A stretch of DNA of 64,000 nt from Bacillota bacterium (GCA_015059435.1 SVAJ01000001.1:62001-126000), one strand, 5' to 3'; shown: positions 39,037-48,190, counted from the stretch's first letter. Numbers and translations are program-made. Notes: generated by a model not told the origin, from the letters alone.

Positions 39037-42000
39037 ATTCTTTCTACTTTAATAGCTGCTTGTTCATCGTTCATAGCTTCTAGGTCAGTTAAAGATTCAT
39101 CTTTAATTAATTCTTCTCCTAGAACTTCACCCATAACATAGTCTTTATACATATCTAACATCTTATCAATAGCATCTGTTCCATTGTAATATACTTTGAT
39201 ATGATCTGTTATTACAAAGTCTGCTTCTTTTCTTAGAGCTTGAACTTTACGTACGAATTCACGAGCAAGTCCTTCTAAGATTAATTCTTCTGTTAGGTTG
39301 GTATCTAAAACTACACAAGTTTTATTATTACTACTTGATGCATATCCTTCTTTTTGTTTTAAAGATATTAATACCATTTCATCTGTTAAAGTAAAGTCTT
39401 CTCCAGCTAATTTAATCTTCAAACCTTTATTATTTATTTTTTCTATTTCATTAGCTGTTAGTTTAGATAGAACTTCTTGTAGTTCTTTGATTTTTGGTCC
39501 TAGTGTTTTACCTAATACTTTAAAGTTTGGTTTAACTATATATTCTAGATATTTACTCATATCTTCTCTGAACTCTACTTCTTTAACATTTAATTCTTCC
39601 ATAACTACTGGTAATAAGTCACCGATAATTACTTCATCACTCTTAGGTAAGATTAGACTACTAATTGGTTGACGAACTTTTATATTTACTTCTTCACGAG
39701 CATAACGTCCAAGTGAGCATACATCTCTTACTAAGTCCATTCTTTCTTCTGCTACTTCATCGATTAAGTCAGAATTTTCTACTGGATAATCTTCTAAATG
39801 AACTGATTCATTACCAGTTAGTTTTTGATATATTTCATCTGTTAAGAATGGTGTCATAGGAGCACATAATTTACATAAACTAACTAATGCTTCATACATT
39901 GTTAAGTATACTGCTTTTTTACTATCAGTAAGTTCTGAATCCCAGAATCTTCTTCTGTTACTTCTAATATACCAGTTAGATAAATCATCATTTAAGAATG
40001 GTACTATTAGTTTAGCAGCTTTATTTAAGTCATATTCGTTATATGCTTCATTAACATCTCTAATTAATTTATTTAATTTAGATAGTAACCATCTATCAAT
40101 TAATTCTCTATCTTTAACAGGAATATCATATTCTCTTGGATCTATATTATCAGCGTTTGCATACATTTCGAAGAATGAGTATGCATTTTTAAATGTTGAA
40201 ATATATTTAGAATAAATTTCTTTTAATCCTTCAACATCAAACTTAAGTGGAGTCCATACTGGTGATGCATGTAGCATATAGAATCTTACAGTATCAGCAC
40301 CATACTCTTCCATAATACCAAATGGACTAATTGCATTTCCTCTGGATTTATGCATCTTTTGACCATCTTTATCTAATAATAAGTCATTAACTAATACGTT
40401 TTTATATGGTGTTTTACCTGTTACGAATGTTGAGATAACAAGTAATGAGTAGAACCATCCACGAGTTTGATCAATTCCTTCACTAATGAAATCAGCTGGG
40501 AATTGTGATTCAAATAATTCTTTGTTTTCAAATGGATAATGATATTGTGCAAATGGCATAGCACCACTATCAAACCAGCAGTCAATAACATCAGTTACAC
40601 GTGTCATTTCTTTACCACAATCTGGACATTTAATATGAACATCATCAACATATGGTCTATGTAGTTCAATTGTTTCATCTATATCTTCAATTGCTTTTTC
40701 TACTAATTCTTTACGTGAACCAATCATTTCTTCGTGTCCACAAGAACATTTCCATAGTGGAATTGGACATCCCCAATATCTATTTCTTGATATTGCCCAA
40801 TCATTCATGTTTTCTAGCCAGTTACCAAAACGTTTTTCACCAACATATTCTGGATGCCATTTAACTTTATTATTTTGTTTAATAATTTCATCTTTCTTAG
40901 CTGTTGTTTTAATATATAGAGATGGTTTTGAATAATAAACAAGTGGTGTTTTACATCTCCAACAATGAGGATAATCATGGTTCATTTTTTGTTTTTTGAA
41001 TAGTTTATCTTCACTTGCTAAGTATTTTATAATTTCTATTTCTAGTTCAGAATCTACTACTAATCTACCCTTCCATGGACCTTCTGTATAGCATCCATCT
41101 TCTCCTACTGGATTTAATACAGGTAAATTATATTTCAATCCTACTTCGTAGTCATCTTGTCCAAATGCAGGAGCAATATGAACTATACCAGTACCATCTT
41201 CCATAGTTACATAATCATCACATGTAACAAAGAATCCTTTTTTATCTACATTAAGTATTGGCATTAATTGCTCATATTCAGTATATTCTAAATCTTTACC
41301 AGTATACTCTTCTAATACTGTATATTCTTCACCTAGTACTTTATCAGCTAAAGCTTTAGCAACTATGAAATTATATCCTTTAGATTCACATTTTACATAT
41401 GTTTCATTTGGATTAACACATAATGCAACATTAGCCATTAAAGTCCAAGGAGTTGTAGTCCATACTAAGAAATATGTATTTTCTTCATTCTTTAATTTAA
41501 ATGGTACATATACAGTATTTACAGATATTTCTTTATACCCTTGAGCAACTTCATGTGATGCAAGACCTGTACCACATCTTGGACACCATGGTACTATTTT
41601 TAATCCATTGTAAATATATCCTTCATCAAATATTTTCTTTAAGATCCACCATTCTGTTTCAATATAATTATTATCATATGTTACATATGGATGATCTAGG
41701 TCAATGAATTGTCCCATTTCTTTAGTAAACTTAGTAAAATATTCTTCATTTTTCCATACACTTTCACGACATTTTTGGTTAAATTCTTTAATACCATATT
41801 TTTCAATGTCACCTTTACCTGAAAAATTAAGTTCTTTTTCTACTTGTACTTCTACTGGTAGTCCATGTGTATCCCAACCTACTTTTCTAAGTACTTTGTA
41901 TCCTTGCATAGTTTTATATTTACAAATTGTATCTTTTAATAACTTAGCCATCATATGATGGATTCCAGGCATTCCATTAGCAGTTGCTGGTCCATCATAG

Positions 42001-42128
42001 AATACAAAGTTTTCTCTTTCATTTCTTGATTCTATAGTTTTATTAAAAGTATCGTTTTCTTCCCAATATTTAGCATATTTTGTTTCTACTTCATTTATCT
42101 TTCCTTGTTCTAATTTTTCAAACTTCAT
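39033..42128 (-). CDS. ileS: Isoleucyl-tRNA synthetase, IleRS2-like with GXHH signature
   Basis: 1031 aa from ATG 42128 (AGTAGGGATAAAA upstream). Class I synthetase: DGPATANGMPGIHHMMAK carries the signature motif as GIHH instead of HIGH; the second motif reads DGQKMHKSRGN. An editing domain (TTTPWTLMANVALCVNP; AFGQDDYEVGLKY) is present. Length and sequence style (HCWRCKTPLVYYSKPSLYIKTT) fit the IleRS2 type rather than the roughly 920-aa Bacillus enzyme. Published IleRS2 enzymes with GXHH are highly mupirocin-resistant. Operon with a cation antiporter under an Ile T-box. Confidence 0.95.
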   Translation of the reverse strand: MKFEKLEQGKINEVETKYAKYWEENDTFNKTIESRNERENFVFYDGPATANGMPGIHHMMAKLLKDTICKYKTMQGYKVLRKVGWDTHGLPVEVQVEKELNFSGKGDIEKYGIKEFNQKCRESVWKNEEYFTKFTKEMGQFIDLDHPYVTYDNNYIETEWWILKKIFDEGYIYNGLKIVPWCPRCGTGLASHEVAQGYKEISVNTVYVPFKLKNEENTYFLVWTTTPWTLMANVALCVNPNETYVKCESKGYNFIVAKALADKVLGEEYTVLEEYTGKDLEYTEYEQLMPILNVDKKGFFVTCDDYVTMEDGTGIVHIAPAFGQDDYEVGLKYNLPVLNPVGEDGCYTEGPWKGRLVVDSELEIEIIKYLASEDKLFKKQKMNHDYPHCWRCKTPLVYYSKPSLYIKTTAKKDEIIKQNNKVKWHPEYVGEKRFGNWLENMNDWAISRNRYWGCPIPLWKCSCGHEEMIGSRKELVEKAIEDIDETIELHRPYVDDVHIKCPDCGKEMTRVTDVIDCWFDSGAMPFAQYHYPFENKELFESQFPADFISEGIDQTRGWFYSLLVISTFVTGKTPYKNVLVNDLLLDKDGQKMHKSRGNAISPFGIMEEYGADTVRFYMLHASPVWTPLKFDVEGLKEIYSKYISTFKNAYSFFEMYANADNIDPREYDIPVKDRELIDRWLLSKLNKLIRDVNEAYNEYDLNKAAKLIVPFLNDDLSNWYIRSNRRRFWDSELTDSKKAVYLTMYEALVSLCKLCAPMTPFLTDEIYQKLTGNESVHLEDYPVENSDLIDEVAEERMDLVRDVCSLGRYAREEVNIKVRQPISSLILPKSDEVIIGDLLPVVMEELNVKEVEFREDMSKYLEYIVKPNFKVLGKTLGPKIKELQEVLSKLTANEIEKINNKGLKIKLAGEDFTLTDEMVLISLKQKEGYASSSNNKTCVVLDTNLTEELILEGLAREFVRKVQALRKEADFVITDHIKVYYNGTDAIDKMLDMYKDYVMGEVLGEELIKDESLTDLEAMNDEQAAIKVERI

Positions 42129-42153
42129 TTTTATCCCTACTTTCTTCATGTAA

Positions 42154-43110
42154 TTATACAAGTATTACGTAACTATAATAAGCTATAAATACTAATAAAA
42201 ATAATAAACCTTCTTTTTTAGATATTTTATAATCATTAAATGCAAACATCCATAATAGGACTGTTGCTGCTAACATTACTAATATATCTATGTAACTGAA
42301 TGTAATAGCTCCAATACCTCCTAATATGGCAGTTGGTATAGCTATAACAACACCTATATTGAAAATATTACTTCCTACTACATTACCTATAGCAATGTCA
42401 TACTCACCTTTTTGTGTGGCCATTAAACTTGTAACTAGTTCTGGTAATGATGTACCAAGTGCTACTATTGTTAAAGCTATTAGTCTTTGGCTTACTCCTA
42501 GAAGTGTTGCTATTTTAGTTGCAGAATCAACTACTATATTACTTCCTAGTACTACCGCAATTATTCCAACTATGGTGAAAATAATAGCTTTTGGTAATTT
42601 CATAATAGTTTCATCTTTATCTTCTTTAGTATCAATTTTATTTCTCATCATGGAAATTAAATAATATATAAATACTAAAAAGAATAATAAAAGTACTACT
42701 CCATCACTTCTTGTGAATGTATTTACTATTTTATTATCAAATATACTATCTGATAATAAAACTGCAAATAATGCTGTTATTAATAAAGTGATTGGTAATT
42801 CTTTTTTTACTGTATTATTTTTTACCGCTAGTGGATGTATCAAAGATGATGCTCCTAATATAAGTAAGATATTTAAAATATTACTACCTATGACGTTTCC
42901 TAAAGTAATATCTCCACTACCTGATAATAATGATTTTATACTTACGGCTAATTCTGGAGCACTTGTTCCAAAAGATACTATTGTTAATCCTACTAGCATT
43001 TTAGATACTTTGAAATTTCTAGCGGTGCTTGATGCGCCTTCTACAAAGAAATCTGCTCCTTTTATTAAAACGAGAAACCCCACTATTAATAAAATTGTAT
43101 TAATTATCAT
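42154..43110 (-). CDS. CaCA-family sodium/calcium exchanger-like antiporter
   Basis: 318 aa, about ten helices in two inverted halves. Alpha-repeat motifs: SFGTSAPELAVSI (about 48) with GNVIGSNILNILLILG, and ALGTSLPELVTSL (about 213) with GNVVGSNIFNIGVVI. Similar to YrbG-type antiporters; Ca2+/Na+ or K+ exchange is likely but not certain. Starts 18 bases after the Ile T-box terminator, with AAAGGAGA, and ends 26 bases before ileS, so the Ile T-box appears to control both. Confidence 0.9.
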   Translation of the reverse strand: MIINTILLIVGFLVLIKGADFFVEGASSTARNFKVSKMLVGLTIVSFGTSAPELAVSIKSLLSGSGDITLGNVIGSNILNILLILGASSLIHPLAVKNNTVKKELPITLLITALFAVLLSDSIFDNKIVNTFTRSDGVVLLLFFLVFIYYLISMMRNKIDTKEDKDETIMKLPKAIIFTIVGIIAVVLGSNIVVDSATKIATLLGVSQRLIALTIVALGTSLPELVTSLMATQKGEYDIAIGNVVGSNIFNIGVVIAIPTAILGGIGAITFSYIDILVMLAATVLLWMFAFNDYKISKKEGLLFLLVFIAYYSYVILV

Positions 43111-43127
43111 TTTATTCTCCTTTCTAA

Positions 43128-43347
43128 ATAAAAAAACTATCCATCCTATAAGGACGAATAGTTCGCGGTACCACCTTAATTTATAAGTATTAACTTATAC
43201 ACTTAGTACTATAACGCGTTACCGTATTTATCTTATCCATAAATCGCAACTTGAAAGTGATCTGAAATATAATACTCATAATCTTATTCCACCAAACTAA
43301 GACTCTCTATGTACTTTCATATATTTCCGTCTTTCGCACATGCTTTC
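43128..43347 (-). ncRNA. T-box leader, isoleucine specifier
   Basis: T-box core AAGGTGGTACCGCG, then the terminator AACTATTCGTCC paired with GGATGGATAGTT and a T7 run. Stem I is full-size with an AGAGA element and GGTGGAATAAGA. It closes with GAAAGT/ACTTTC, and directly before the 3' arm is ATC (43259-43261), an Ile codon. Located upstream of the antiporter-ileS pair. Confidence 0.9.
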
Positions 43348-43353
43348 CAAATT

Positions 43354-43382
43354 AATATATCATATTTTTATAATCATGACAA
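43354..43382 (-). promoter_or_regulatory. Sigma-A promoter of the Ile T-box transcript
   Basis: Minus strand: TTGTCA (43377-43382), 17-base spacer, TATATT (43354-43359). Confidence 0.75.
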
Positions 43383-43389
43383 TTGTTTT

Positions 43390-43842
43390 TTATCTACTTT
43401 TACCAGTAGCATTTGTATAATCATATGTAAATTCACCTTGATATAGTCTAGAAGTTATTTCCATTTGAATTAATTTTAGTTGATTAGCCATTCCTTCTAA
43501 CTCTTTTTGAGTTAAAAATTTACGATATTTATTCTTTATTATTTGTCTAAATCTTTCTATTTGATTTAGGGCTTCTCTATATGTTTCTCCACTATCATCA
43601 TCAGTTACTAATAACTCAGTTAAAAGCATTAGTAATTTGTTATATTTAGTTTCTACTTTTTTTACTATGATTGGACGAGCAAGTCCTCTATTAGTTAAAA
43701 TTAAATTCTCAATAGATATTCCATCTACTTGGAATTTTTTACTGCGACTTGGCATTTGATAACCTTCTAAAACATATTCTTCTTTTAATTCAAATCTTGT
43801 TCGTTTAGTTCTTGGAATTTTAACTTCCTTTACTATATACAT
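43390..43842 (-). CDS. Unknown protein downstream of trmD
   Basis: 150 aa, no family recognised. Basic start (VKEVKIPRTKRTRFELKEEYVLEGY), central VDGISIENLILTNRGLARPIIVKKVE, helical C-terminal half (KYNKLLMLLTELLV, EALNQIERFRQIIKNKYRKFL, LKLIQMEITSRLYQGEF). No signal peptide or membrane helix. AGGTG before the ATG; 10 bases after trmD, so in the rimM-trmD transcript. The charge pattern could suit RNA or ribosome contact, but that is guesswork. Confidence 0.7.
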   Translation of the reverse strand: MYIVKEVKIPRTKRTRFELKEEYVLEGYQMPSRSKKFQVDGISIENLILTNRGLARPIIVKKVETKYNKLLMLLTELLVTDDDSGETYREALNQIERFRQIIKNKYRKFLTQKELEGMANQLKLIQMEITSRLYQGEFTYDYTNATGKSR

Positions 43843-43852
43843 ATGAATACAC

Positions 43853-44518
43853 CTACTTTTCTAATAAATCTGGTCTTCTTTCTTGTGTTCTTTTTAAACT
43901 TTCATTTTTTCTGTATTCTTCTATTTTTTTATGATTTCCTGATAATAATACTTCTGGAACTTCCATTCCTCTAAATACTCTTGGTTTTGTATATGATGGA
44001 TAGTCCAATAAGTTATTATTAAATGAATCATTTATATGAGAAGATTCTTCTATTACTCCAGGTAATAATCTAACTATAGAATCTGTTATTACCATACTAG
44101 CAAGTTCTCCTCCTGTTAGAACATAATCTCCAATACTTAATTCCATATCACAGATTGTTCTAATTCTTTCATCAAAACCTTCGTAATGCCCACATATGAA
44201 TATTAAGTGTTTTTCATGACTTAAATCATATGCTAAGCTTTGTTCATATTTTACTCCATCTGGAGTTAAGAGTATAACTTTAGAATCAGCAGTTTTAATT
44301 TTATCTACACAATCAAATATTGGTTGTGGCATTAGAACCATTCCACTTCCTCCACCATACGGAGTATCATCTACTTTATTATGAGGATCAAGTGTGTAAT
44401 CTCTAAAGTTATGAATATTTATTTCTACTAATTTATTATCGATTGCTCTTTTAATAATAGATTCATTAAATATGTCATTAAACATATTAGGAAATAGTGT
44501 TAATATATCTATTTTCAT
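43853..44518 (-). CDS. trmD: tRNA (guanine-N1)-methyltransferase TrmD
   Basis: Makes m1G37 in tRNAs reading CNN codons. 221 aa from ATG 44518 (AGGAGG 7 bases upstream). SPOUT knot motifs: [43 protein letters not shown] (about 108-120), [12 protein letters not shown] (about 128-139), [16 protein letters not shown]. Follows rimM by 10 bases as in the conserved rimM-trmD order. Confidence 0.97.
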   Translation of the reverse strand: MKIDILTLFPNMFNDIFNESIIKRAIDNKLVEINIHNFRDYTLDPHNKVDDTPYGGGSGMVLMPQPIFDCVDKIKTADSKVILLTPDGVKYEQSLAYDLSHEKHLIFICGHYEGFDERIRTICDMELSIGDYVLTGGELASMVITDSIVRLLPGVIEESSHINDSFNNNLLDYPSYTKPRVFRGMEVPEVLLSGNHKKIEEYRKNESLKRTQERRPDLLEK

Positions 44519-44528
44519 ATTTAACCTC

Positions 44529-45011
44529 CTATATACCTTCAATTAACTCAACTATAACTTTCTTTTCTTGTTTATTTATTTCTTTTATCATAGGTGAATT
44601 AATAGGAATTAATACTTCTTTATCAAATAATACTCTAAGTATTTTATTTGTTGGACTTGCTAAAAAGATTTCTTTTATTATTCCTCTTTTATTAGTAGTT
44701 GTCAACACTTCATAATTAATTAATTCTTCATCTAAAATTTCATTATCATCTAGTGATAGATTATTTTTATCAAAGTATACTTTCTTTTTCATTAAAAACA
44801 TTACATCATTTATATCATTATATTCATCTAACTTAACCATATCGTAGTTTTTATGCACTCTATATGTTTTTATTTCATACTCTTTATCATCGACAATTAA
44901 TTTATTTCCTATTTTAAATACTTTGTTTTTATAAGGAAAATCACTTATTATTCTTATTTCTCCCTTTATTCCATGTGTTGAAACTATTTTTCCTATATAT
45001 ACTTTTTCCAT
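44529..45011 (-). CDS. rimM: Ribosome maturation factor RimM
   Basis: 30S assembly factor that binds S19. 160 aa. N-terminal beta-barrel [42 protein letters not shown], then a PRC-like C-terminal domain [32 protein letters not shown]. Upstream of trmD; starts 2 bases after the SpoU methyltransferase gene. Confidence 0.93.
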   Translation of the reverse strand: MEKVYIGKIVSTHGIKGEIRIISDFPYKNKVFKIGNKLIVDDKEYEIKTYRVHKNYDMVKLDEYNDINDVMFLMKKKVYFDKNNLSLDDNEILDEELINYEVLTTTNKRGIIKEIFLASPTNKILRVLFDKEVLIPINSPMIKEINKQEKKVIVELIEGI

Positions 45012-45012
45012 A

Positions 45013-45747
45013 TTACTTACCTAACTCATAAAGTAGGATTGATGCTGCTACTCCTACATTTAAGCTTTCTACTTTACTATTCATTTCTATATATAAGTTT
45101 TTATCGCATTCTTCTAGTACACTTCTTCTTACTCCATTACCTTCATTACCAACTATTAAAGCAAATTTTTCTTTATCTTTTTTATTTAAGTCTCTGACAT
45201 CTACTCCATAATTAACATCAGTTCCATATATTGGAATATTCATATTTTTTAATACTTTAATTATTGTATGTATATCTCTTCTAATTATGTTTATATGGAA
45301 CATCATACCTTGAGTTGCTCTTATTACTTTTGGGTTATACATATCAACTGTATTTTCAGAAAGAATAATAGTATCAATATTAAAAGCTTTGGCACTTCTA
45401 ACTATAGTTCCTAGATTACCTGGATCTTGCAATTCATCTAATATCAATATTTTATTTCCTACTACTTCTTTTTCATCAAACTTTTTACAAAGAGCCATTA
45501 CAGTAGATGGAGTATCCATAGTAGATATTTTTCCAATTATTTCTTTAGTAACATATACATAAGGACAATCTAGTGGTAGCGCTTCATTTTCTTCTAGAAT
45601 AAGTTCTATGATCATACCACATTTAAATGCTTCTATTACGGCATGCATTCCTTCTACTATAAATTCATTATATTCATCTCTATATTTTCTTTTCTTTAAT
45701 TTTTTATATTTTTTTACTTTTTCATTATCTAAACTAGTTATTACCAT
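45013..45747 (-). CDS. SpoU/TrmH-family RNA 2'-O-methyltransferase
   Basis: 244 aa. N-terminal L30e-like substrate domain (ITSLDNEKVKKYKKLKKRKYRDEYNEFIVEG), then SPOUT motif 1 LDELQDPGNLGTIVRSAKAF (about 109-128), motif 2 LIVGNEGNGV (about 194) and motif 3 IEMNSKVESLNVGVAASILLYE (about 217-238). Closest in layout to YsgA of Bacillus, whose gene also neighbours sspI. The exact rRNA or tRNA target is unknown. Confidence 0.9.
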   Translation of the reverse strand: MVITSLDNEKVKKYKKLKKRKYRDEYNEFIVEGMHAVIEAFKCGMIIELILEENEALPLDCPYVYVTKEIIGKISTMDTPSTVMALCKKFDEKEVVGNKILILDELQDPGNLGTIVRSAKAFNIDTIILSENTVDMYNPKVIRATQGMMFHINIIRRDIHTIIKVLKNMNIPIYGTDVNYGVDVRDLNKKDKEKFALIVGNEGNGVRRSVLEECDKNLYIEMNSKVESLNVGVAASILLYELGK

Positions 45748-45748
45748 A

Positions 45749-46387
45749 CTAAAACTCCTTCATTTCTCTTCTATATTTTCTATGATCTCCTATATTTTCA
45801 TCTACTAGGTTCCAAAAATCTTTAGAATGATTTGCATGTATTAAATGGGATAATTCATGGACTATTACGTAATCTAAGTATTTTATATCTCTTTTAATTA
45901 GTTCTAAGTTTAAAGTTATTACTTTTAATTTAGTATTACATACACCCCAACGACTTGTCATCTTTCTAATTCTTAAGCTAGGATATGGAATATTTCTTGA
46001 AAAGTTATTATACCAATAATCAAGTCTTTCTTTAAATAATTCTTTAGCTTCTTTCTTATACCATTTATCTAGATCTAATTTTTTATTTAAAAACACTTTA
46101 GATTCTCCAATAGATATATCAGTATAATCTACATAGACAATATCATATTTTTTGCCTAAGTAGAAGAAACCTTCGTTATTATCATTTTTAGCTAATTGAT
46201 GATCTATCATTTTAGCTATACTCTTATAACTATCATTAAGTAATTTAATAATAGTTTTATCGCTTGTGAAATAATTAGTTGTAACTTTAATAGTTAATTC
46301 TTTATTTACTCTAATATAAGTATTACGATTAGTTTTTTTCTTTTCAATTACAACAGGATAATCAACATCATTATAAGTAAACTTCAT
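45749..46387 (-). CDS. YgjP-type zinc metallopeptidase (SprT-like/M48-related)
   Basis: 212 aa, soluble. YgjP/DUF45 signature: RIRKMTSRWGVCNTKLKVITLNLELIK (about 137-163), YLDYVIVHELSHLIHANHSKDFW (zinc HExxH, third ligand H in ANHSKDFW, about 170-192). The family is linked to M48-like peptidases; its substrate is unknown. GGTGGTATT precedes the ATG. A terminator hairpin (46421-46444) lies upstream. Confidence 0.87.
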   Translation of the reverse strand: MKFTYNDVDYPVVIEKKKTNRNTYIRVNKELTIKVTTNYFTSDKTIIKLLNDSYKSIAKMIDHQLAKNDNNEGFFYLGKKYDIVYVDYTDISIGESKVFLNKKLDLDKWYKKEAKELFKERLDYWYNNFSRNIPYPSLRIRKMTSRWGVCNTKLKVITLNLELIKRDIKYLDYVIVHELSHLIHANHSKDFWNLVDENIGDHRKYRREMKEF

Positions 46388-46420
46388 AATACCACCAAAT
46401 ATATTTTACTATAAAACAAA

Positions 46421-46444
46421 GAAAAAAGAAAGTTATTTACTTTC
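46421..46444 (-). terminator. Minus-strand terminator upstream of the YgjP-like gene
   Basis: GAAAGT/ACTTTC hairpin, loop of five, then T6 on the minus strand. It would stop read-through from the unknown gene at 46793-47281 that runs antisense through sspI. Confidence 0.55.
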
Positions 46445-46513
46445 CTTAACTCTGCTTATAAATTTGTGTATTCAAGTAACTTTATTTATTTTTATTTTTC
46501 TTTACGTAAATTT

Positions 46514-46542
46514 GTATAAATATTTTATTTTTAACCATTATA
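46514..46542 (+). promoter_or_regulatory. Sigma-G-type promoter of sspI
   Basis: GTATA (46514-46518), 17-base spacer, CATTATA (46536-46542). This fits the forespore sigma-G form (GNATR, 17-18, CATNNTA). A TATAAT overlaps at 46541 but has no -35 partner. Confidence 0.65.
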
Positions 46543-46560
46543 TAATCAGGAGATGATTTT

Positions 46561-46800
46561 ATGGATTTAAGTATAAGAGAACATATTATAAATAATTTTA
46601 AAGGAGACGATTATGAGACTTTAAAACAAGCTATTGATGAATCAGTTGAATCTCAGGATGAAGTTACTCTACCTGGTCTTGGTGTTTTTCTTGAAATAAT
46701 ATGGGAAAATGCTGATATGGAGTTAAAGAATGAACTTATTGAGATTATTAAAGAACGAGTAGAACGTGGACTTGAAGAAGAAAAGAAAGATACTAATTAG
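46561..46800 (+). CDS. sspI: Small acid-soluble spore protein I
   Basis: 79 aa. Strong match in layout to SspI of Bacillus: MDLSIREHIINNFKGDDYETLKQAIDE at the start and the signature LPGLGVFLEIIWENADMELKNELI (about 36-60). A minor forespore SASP. Preceded by AGGAGATGATTTT and a sigma-G-type promoter. Neighbour of the SpoU methyltransferase, as in Bacillus (sspI-ysgA). Confidence 0.92.
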   Translation: MDLSIREHIINNFKGDDYETLKQAIDESVESQDEVTLPGLGVFLEIIWENADMELKNELIEIIKERVERGLEEEKKDTN

Positions 46801-46815
46801 TATCTTCCTTTTTTG
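46787..46815 (+). terminator. Terminator of sspI
   Basis: Perfect 20-base palindrome AAGATACTAATTAGTATCTT (46787-46806) followed by CC and T6 on the plus strand; the sspI stop is inside. Confidence 0.75.
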
Positions 46816-47281
46816 TTTTACAATATTTTTTTATATTAAATTTTTCTTGTTGTAGGTCTCTTAATATCATTAATTGTTCTAAAGTTAATTCTTCATCTAG
46901 TGAATATCCTAAACTATTTAATATTTTTTCAAATAAGTTTATGGTATATTCACCTATTCCTTTTTCTTTTTCTAGTGTATTTTTACCCATACCTAAAATT
47001 TCAGCAATTATTATTTCATCATCTTGTGTCTTTTTTAATGTTTTTCTTATTCCTCTATATAGTGGACCTTTTCTAAATTTAATATTCTTATCAATATATT
47101 CATCAAGAAAATCTCTTATATCATAAGTTAGTACATCATAGTTTTCTGTATCTGTTCTTTTTAAACAAATATTTATTTGTTCTGTTAGATATGATCTAAT
47201 TTTTCTTAATGAATCTATATCATTATTTACAATATCTTTTTCTAACATACTCTTTATTAATCTGAATTCACTATCTGTCAT
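46793..47281 (-). CDS. Unknown helical protein
   Basis: 162 aa, no family recognised. Mostly charged helix: FRLIKSMLEKDIVNNDIDSL, IRDFLDEYIDKNIKFRKGPLYRGI, then DEIIIAEILGMGKNTLEKEKGIGEYTINLFEKILNSLG. The GMGKN..GIGEYT portion faintly recalls a helix-hairpin-helix or helix-turn-helix, unproven. No membrane segment. Convergent with sspI, overlapping by 8 bases. AAGGGTGG before the ATG. Confidence 0.65.
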   Translation of the reverse strand: MTDSEFRLIKSMLEKDIVNNDIDSLRKIRSYLTEQINICLKRTDTENYDVLTYDIRDFLDEYIDKNIKFRKGPLYRGIRKTLKKTQDDEIIIAEILGMGKNTLEKEKGIGEYTINLFEKILNSLGYSLDEELTLEQLMILRDLQQEKFNIKKYCKTKKEDTN

Positions 47282-47336
47282 ATAACCACCCTTTTTTGTA
47301 TAGCAGATATTTTATCACATAATGGAAATAAATACA

Positions 47337-47363
47337 ATAAAAAAGAACTAAGCTAGTTCTTTT
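47337..47363 (-). terminator. Intrinsic terminator of the HPt-REC gene
   Basis: AAAAGAACTA/TAGTTCTTTT hairpin with 3-base loop and T tail on the minus strand; stop TAG inside the stem. Confidence 0.8.
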
Positions 47364-48190
47364 GAATATACAGTTTTTTCTACTACTCTTTTAACATCTG
47401 CTTCATTGAAAGGTTTTCCTAACATATCAACTATAGTATATGTAAAAGCTCTATCAATTGTATCTTTTGATGAATCTCCAGAAATTATTGATACTGGTAT
47501 TTTATCAAATAAATCATTTTCTTTCATATGATCAAGTACTGCAAATCCATCTACTTTTGGCATATTTAAATCTAGTAATATGGCTTTAATATTATTATTC
47601 ATAGTATTGGCATCTATTATATCAATTGCTTCTTTTCCATCTTTTGCGATACCGACATTATATGTGTCTTTAAATATACGAGATACAAAGTTTCTAATAA
47701 TATTTGAATCATCTACTACTAGAATAGTTTGTCTGTCATATATTTCTCCTACTTGTTCTTCTACAATAACATCAGTTGTAGTTGGTGTTGCTTCTACAGT
47801 TTCTGTTGGTTGTGATACTGTGTCAGCTGGTGTTCCTTCTAGATATTTTTTTACTAAATCAGCTGTTTTATTTATTTCAGCAATAAAGTTATCATAATTT
47901 TCAAATATATAATAAATATCTCCTGCTTTACTCTTTAGTTCATGTTCATAGGCCATTTCACCTAATTTAGTAAATCCAAAATATCTGGCATCACTTTTAA
48001 TTGAATGTGCATAGATTGCATAATTTGGCATATCTTTAGCTATTTTATACGCTTGTAGTTTTGGTACTTTATCATTAACACTTACTAAAAAGTCTCCAAT
48101 TGTATCATTGTATGTACCAATATCTCCAAATAATTCTAAGCTCTTATCAACATCAACACCATTTTGTTTTAAGAAATTGATATCCATCAT
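47348..48190 (-). CDS. HPt-REC two-component phosphotransfer protein
   Basis: 280 aa. N-terminal histidine phosphotransfer domain (about 1-115) with phosphorylatable His in YAHSIKSDARYFGF (about 61). A Thr/Pro-rich linker (about 118-148) joins it to a C-terminal receiver (about 153-278): ILVVDDSNIIRNF (acidic pair), ILLDLNMPKVDGF (phospho-Asp about 205), SIISGDSS, LGKPFNEADV (Lys). No DNA-binding or enzyme output domain, and no partner histidine kinase within the window. Confidence 0.88.
   Translation of the reverse strand: MMDINFLKQNGVDVDKSLELFGDIGTYNDTIGDFLVSVNDKVPKLQAYKIAKDMPNYAIYAHSIKSDARYFGFTKLGEMAYEHELKSKAGDIYYIFENYDNFIAEINKTADLVKKYLEGTPADTVSQPTETVEATPTTTDVIVEEQVGEIYDRQTILVVDDSNIIRNFVSRIFKDTYNVGIAKDGKEAIDIIDANTMNNNIKAILLDLNMPKVDGFAVLDHMKENDLFDKIPVSIISGDSSKDTIDRAFTYTIVDMLGKPFNEADVKRVVEKTVYSKELA

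Noticed and set aside
39298-39672. Plus-strand 124-aa open frame inside ileS, and similar antisense frames inside secDF, relA, glyS and the antiporter
   Set aside because: All are antisense shadows of well-supported genes, without start signals or recognisable domains.
862-43347. Similar GGTGG-x-ACC blocks at about 900, 22330 and 43170 considered as a dispersed repeat
   Set aside because: They are the conserved T-box core in three independent leaders, each upstream of an aminoacyl-tRNA synthetase transcript.
46541-46546. TATAAT before sspI as a sigma-A promoter
   Set aside because: No acceptable -35 about 17 bases upstream; the overlapping CATTATA has a matching sigma-G -35.
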